From: Caecibacter massiliensis
GTDB lineage: Bacteria; Bacillota; Negativicutes; Veillonellales; Megasphaeraceae
NCBI GenBank assembly: GCA_900095875.1
Contig: LT608311.1
Location: 1 to 64,000, forward strand
DNA: 64,000 bases
Reading direction: 5' to 3'
The translations under genes and the position numbers were made by a program. Positions 60,472 to 64,000 of the stretch are shown here, piece by piece. The notes under the pieces are model-generated. The model made no database searches, was not told where the DNA came from, and was given only the letters and a program-made list of their open reading frames with translations. Numbering within the stretch: position 1 is the first letter of the stretch; each line of letters starts with the position of its first letter.

Positions 60472-61761
60472 TTATAAGGAAGCAAATAGTTTAATTTTTG
60501 TCCGTTCTGCCTCGGATTTGACTTTTTCAATATCAATAGTCGTAAATTCTTTGTTCCGCAACAAAACTTTGCCATTGACCAGGACCGTATCGACATCCAT
60601 GCTGTTAGCCGCATATGCCAGAAGCGACAGCATATCATGACGCGGATACCAGTGAAGGCCGCTGCGGTCTATGAGGGTAATATCAGCCTTATACCCCGTT
60701 TCCAGCCGGCCTATATCACGATAGCCCAGTGCTCTCGCTCCACCTTCGGTTAGCATCTGGACAGCTGTTTCCGCAGGAATGACCAGTGGATCCAGCGTAT
60801 TGGCCTTATGTACCAGTACAGCCAGACGCATTTCTTCCATAATATCCAGATTATTATTGCTTGAGGCGCCATCGGTCCCGAGACCGACGACAATGCCTTT
60901 ATCCAGCATCTTGTGAATCGGGGCAAAACCACTGGCCAGTTTCAAGTTGCTGCCCGGATTATGGGCAACACGGACGTGCTTCCTGGCCATGATATCCAGG
61001 TCATCATCGTCCACCCAGACACAATGAGCCGCCAGGCATCCCGTATCGAACAACCCCAGTTCGTCAAACCAGGCAATAGGCGATTTGCCGTACTGCTTTT
61101 TGATATTTTCCACTTCCCCTTTCGTTTCTGAAAGGTGGGTGTGGATTTCTGCTCCCAGTTCATGGGCCAGATCAACGACCCGGTGCAGATAGTCCGGCGT
61201 GTTCGTGTATGGCGCATGAGGGCCGAGCATGACCGTGATGCGGCCATCTCCTTTTTTATGCCAGTCCAGGAATAATTGTTTACTTTCTTTAAGCGCCGTT
61301 TCCGCGCTGGGCGTGATGCCCGTCATCCCCCGGGACAGGCAGGCCCGGATGCCCGATTCTTCAACGGCCCGGGCCGTATCGTCCATGAAGAAATACATAT
61401 CGGCAAAACTCGTCGTGCCACAGCGGATCATTTCGGCAATCCCCAGCATGGTCTGAGCATAGACGACATCGCCGTCGAGGTGGTCTTCAGCTGGCCATAT
61501 TTTATGTTGCAGCCAGTCCATGAGATCCATGTCGTCGGCATAGCTGCGGAACACCGTCATGGCAATATGATTATGAGCATTGACAAATCCTGGCAGAGCC
61601 AGCATATTGTGACCATCGATTACTTCGTCATAGGCACAGAATAATACGTCTTTATCCTTTGGGAAACCTGTGATTTTGTCATCGGTGATTTCGATGTTCT
61701 GGTGTTCGCTGACCGTATGATTCTGATATATGCCGACATTTTTAATCAGTGTCTTTTTCAT
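60472..61761 (-). CDS. mtaD: 5-methylthioadenosine/S-adenosylhomocysteine deaminase (amidohydrolase)
   Basis: A metal-dependent amidohydrolase that deaminates methylthioadenosine and S-adenosylhomocysteine to the inosine forms. The 429-residue protein has the metal His pair in GFVNAHNHIAMTVF near 60, PHAPYTNTP near 185, the catalytic Glu in IHTHLSETKGE near 212, a His in HCVWVDDDD and the Asp in VGLGTDGASSNNNLDIM near 297. The ATG at 61761 is set by the conserved MKKTLIKNV beginning; the frame extends upstream without a site. It lies 16 bases after ahcY. Substrate preference is inferred from the family and the ahcY/mtnA neighbours. Confidence 0.9.
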   Translation of the reverse strand: MKKTLIKNVGIYQNHTVSEHQNIEITDDKITGFPKDKDVLFCAYDEVIDGHNMLALPGFVNAHNHIAMTVFRSYADDMDLMDWLQHKIWPAEDHLDGDVVYAQTMLGIAEMIRCGTTSFADMYFFMDDTARAVEESGIRACLSRGMTGITPSAETALKESKQLFLDWHKKGDGRITVMLGPHAPYTNTPDYLHRVVDLAHELGAEIHTHLSETKGEVENIKKQYGKSPIAWFDELGLFDTGCLAAHCVWVDDDDLDIMARKHVRVAHNPGSNLKLASGFAPIHKMLDKGIVVGLGTDGASSNNNLDIMEEMRLAVLVHKANTLDPLVIPAETAVQMLTEGGARALGYRDIGRLETGYKADITLIDRSGLHWYPRHDMLSLLAYAANSMDVDTVLVNGKVLLRNKEFTTIDIEKVKSEAERTKIKLFASL

Positions 61762-61777
61762 CCCTGTCACAGCCCCC

Positions 61778-63025
61778 TTAGTCCAGATTGAGGTATTTCC
61801 GCTGTTCTTCCGACAACGTATCGATGGCATATCCCATAGATGCTAACTTAATCTTGGCAATTTCCGTATCAATTTCATGAGGCAGGACATATACGTGATT
61901 TCCCAGTTCGCCATGATGTTCCAGGATATATTTGGCAGCCAGAGCCTGGACGGCAAAGGATAAATCCATGATTTCTGCCGGATGTCCGTCACCGGCAGCC
62001 AGGTTGACCAGACGTCCTTCAGCCAGAAGGTTGATAACATGGCCATTGGGAAGTTCATATCCTTCAATATTGTGGCGGGCTTCAAAATGACGTACCGCTA
62101 ACGCTTCCAGTTCCGGCTTGTTGATTTCTACATCAAAGTGACCGGCATTGGCCAGAACGACACCGTCTTTCATGTTCTTCATATGTTCTCCGCGGATGAC
62201 ATCCTTATCACCCGTGAGGGTAACAAAAATATCCCCGACTTTTGCCGCTTCAGCCATAGGCATAACTTCAAACCCGTCAAAAACGGCTTCAATCGCTTTA
62301 ATGGGATCGACTTCCGTAACAATGACATGGGCGCCCAGTCCCTTGGCACGCATGGCGCAGCCTTTGCCGCACCAGCCATAGCCGGCGACGACGACGCGCT
62401 TGCCGACGACGGTCAGATTGGTCGTGCGCATGATGCCGTCCCACGTAGACTGACCTGTGCCATAACGGTTGTCAAACAAATATTTGCAGTACGAATCGTT
62501 AGCCGCAATCATAGGGAATTTTAATGCCCCCGCTTTATCCAGACCGTGGAGGCGGTTGACCCCCGTCGTCGTTTCTTCCGTGCCGCCGAGAAGATGTTCC
62601 ATCGCATCGGCCCGGGTCGTATGCAGGAGATGTACCTGATCGCCGCCATCATCGATGATGATGTCCGGATGGTGATCCAGAGATTTATTGAGGAAACCGA
62701 AATATTCTTCATCTGTCGCACCGTACCAGGCATAGACGGTCAGCCCGTCTTCTACGAGCGCCGCCGCTACATCATCCTGTGTAGACAGGGGATTGCTGCC
62801 CGTAACGATGACATTGGCTCCGGCCCGGTGCAATACTTCGGCCAGGTAAGCCGTCTTGGCTTCCAGATGGACACTGACGCATATTGTCTTCCCCTTAAAG
62901 GTCTGGTCTTTCTTCAATTGATTGCCAATGGCATTTAATGCCGGCATATGCTGGTCTACCCAGCTGATTTTTTCATGACCACTTTTAGCAAGTGAGATGT
63001 CGCGAATAACAGATTCCATAATCAT
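61778..63025 (-). CDS. ahcY: Adenosylhomocysteinase
   Basis: Splits S-adenosylhomocysteine into adenosine and homocysteine using bound NAD. The 415-residue protein is the short archaeal/thermophile-type form lacking the extra loop of eukaryotic enzymes. Motifs are LEAKTAYLAEVL near 54, IIDDGGDQVHLLH near 125, NDSYCKYLFDNRYGTGQS near 185, the NAD loop GYGWCGKGCAMR near 215, and NAGHFDVEI near 290. The start overlaps the mtnA stop by one base. Having both AhcY and an MTA/SAH deaminase offers two routes from SAH. Confidence 0.96.
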   Translation of the reverse strand: MIMESVIRDISLAKSGHEKISWVDQHMPALNAIGNQLKKDQTFKGKTICVSVHLEAKTAYLAEVLHRAGANVIVTGSNPLSTQDDVAAALVEDGLTVYAWYGATDEEYFGFLNKSLDHHPDIIIDDGGDQVHLLHTTRADAMEHLLGGTEETTTGVNRLHGLDKAGALKFPMIAANDSYCKYLFDNRYGTGQSTWDGIMRTTNLTVVGKRVVVAGYGWCGKGCAMRAKGLGAHVIVTEVDPIKAIEAVFDGFEVMPMAEAAKVGDIFVTLTGDKDVIRGEHMKNMKDGVVLANAGHFDVEINKPELEALAVRHFEARHNIEGYELPNGHVINLLAEGRLVNLAAGDGHPAEIMDLSFAVQALAAKYILEHHGELGNHVYVLPHEIDTEIAKIKLASMGYAIDTLSEEQRKYLNLD

Positions 63026-64000
63026 TAACCCTCTTTTCTAAAAAATGTCGCCAGGATAGCGCCATCCGGATGGTGGATGACGCCTTTTTCTGTGATAATA
63101 CCTGTAATATAGTCATGAGGCGTAACGTCAAAGGCGGGGTTGAACACGTCTACGTCAGGACGTGTCGTCACGATGCCGCCCAGGCGGCGCACTTCATCAT
63201 GATTCCGTTCTTCTATAGGGATAGCCGCCCCGTCGGGTATGGTCAGATCGAAAGTAGAAGCAGGCGCTGCTACATAAAAAGGAACATTGTGGGCACGGGC
63301 CAGGACAGCGACGCCATACGTGCCGATCTTATTGGCCGTATCGCCGTTGGCGGCAATGCGGTCCGCCCCGACGACGACGGCGTCGATTCCCTTTGTCTTC
63401 ATGACCCAGGCTGCCATGTTATCAGTAATCAGTGTAACCGGGATATGGTCGTCCATGAGTTCGGTCACAGTCAGGCGTGCTCCCTGCAATAATGGTCTCG
63501 TTTCATCGGCATAGACCTGGCGGACAAGCCCCTGACTGTGCAGAGTACGGATGACCCCCAGGGCCGTACCGATTCCGGCTGTAGCCAATGCCCCGGCATT
63601 GCAATGAGTCAGGATCGTCAATGGCTGCCGGGATTTTCCCAACTCGCCGGCACCGTAACGGCCTATACGACGGTCCATTTCCGCATCATCCCGTTCAATA
63701 GTACAAGCACCTTGTTCCAGTAACTCCACCGTTTCTGCCACCGTATGAGAGGACAAAGCCCTTCTCGCCAGATTCATCTGCTGTTGTACGGCCCAGTGGA
63801 GATTGACTGCCGTAGGCCTGGCCCCGTCCAGTCCCCTTCCGGCTTCAGCCAGCCGGATTTCAAATTGTGTTTTATCCGGCTCATCGGCTGCAATATCCCG
63901 GGCGGCCAGAACCATGGCATAAGCAGCTGCTACCCCGATAGCAGGAGCTCCCCGGACGGCCAGTATGCGGATGGCATCGCGTACTTCCTGCCAGCGGGTA
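63025..64000 (-). CDS. mtnA: S-methyl-5-thioribose-1-phosphate isomerase (5' end cut by window edge)
   Basis: Converts methylthioribose-1-phosphate to the ribulose form in methionine salvage. The visible 325 codons include VRGAPAIGVAAAYAMVLAAR close to the truncated start, HCNAGALATAGIGTALGV (catalytic Cys) in the middle, and GADRIAANGDTANKIGTYG (catalytic Asp), as in MtnA. The open frame continues to the window end at 64000 without a start codon of the right kind; the Met at 63915 is internal. It is the first visible gene of mtnA-ahcY-mtaD. It could also be read as an eIF-2B-like protein, but the neighbours favour MtnA. Confidence 0.94.
   Translation of the reverse strand, partial: TRWQEVRDAIRILAVRGAPAIGVAAAYAMVLAARDIAADEPDKTQFEIRLAEAGRGLDGARPTAVNLHWAVQQQMNLARRALSSHTVAETVELLEQGACTIERDDAEMDRRIGRYGAGELGKSRQPLTILTHCNAGALATAGIGTALGVIRTLHSQGLVRQVYADETRPLLQGARLTVTELMDDHIPVTLITDNMAAWVMKTKGIDAVVVGADRIAANGDTANKIGTYGVAVLARAHNVPFYVAAPASTFDLTIPDGAAIPIEERNHDEVRRLGGIVTTRPDVDVFNPAFDVTPHDYITGIITEKGVIHHPDGAILATFFRKEG

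Overview
The window looks like a chromosomal segment of a Negativicutes bacterium, most like Megasphaera or a close relative. This is inferred from gene order and protein resemblance; no search was run. Firmicute-type controls are visible: a T-box leader, a TPP riboswitch, GAAC-N4-GTTY LexA boxes between yneA-like and lexA genes, and strong Shine-Dalgarno sites. The rpsB-tsf-pyrH-frr-uppS-cdsA-rseP-ispG and mreBCD-mrdA-minD-rodA clusters fit the same group. No rRNA, tRNA, insertion sequence or CRISPR array was seen.

Region 1 (1-5830, all minus strand) is a compact phage- or plasmid-like module. It holds a DUF669-type protein, a primase-helicase, two unknown proteins, an N-acetylmuramoyl-L-alanine amidase and the start of a DUF1659-like gene. 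Three of its intergenic gaps are filled by one family of mosaic palindromic repeats, always in the same orientation, so the genes look like cassettes between repeats. No recombinase lies beside it. This is the least ordinary part of the window.

Region 2 (5832-17834) is a complete glycogen operon, transcribed glgC-glgD-glgP-glgB-glgA-(GlgX/MalQ fusion). It covers ADP-glucose synthesis, polymerisation, branching, phosphorolysis and debranching.

Region 3 (17894-23699) has mltG-trmR-trhP-DUF4911 (cell wall and tRNA wobble-uridine modification, an order also seen in Bacillus), an orphan tyrosine recombinase, and a divergent yneA-like/lexA pair with at least four SOS boxes.

Region 4 (23748-30899) carries leuA-leuC-leuD-leuB behind a leucine (CUC) T-box, a CGGC-domain protein, and an unrecognised helical-repeat protein whose promoter carries six TTAAR-type motifs in exact 11-bp phase.

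Region 5 (30906-38029) is the translation, isoprenoid and envelope operon rpsB to ispG; dxr is missing from its usual place. Region 6 (38074-48197) has a MobA-like protein, a DUF348/G5/3D cell-wall protein, ppk1 with a degenerate Ppx/GppA-like partner, a divergent intact ppx, thiC behind a TPP riboswitch, and a SIMPL protein.

Region 7 (48292-60273) is the elongation cluster mreB-mreC-mreD-mrdA-minD-rodA followed by a radical SAM protein, its DUF2344 partner, RNase G and a secreted lipase; minC and minE are absent. Region 8 (60343-64000) is mtnA (cut by the window end)-ahcY-mtaD, for recycling of methylthioadenosine and S-adenosylhomocysteine.
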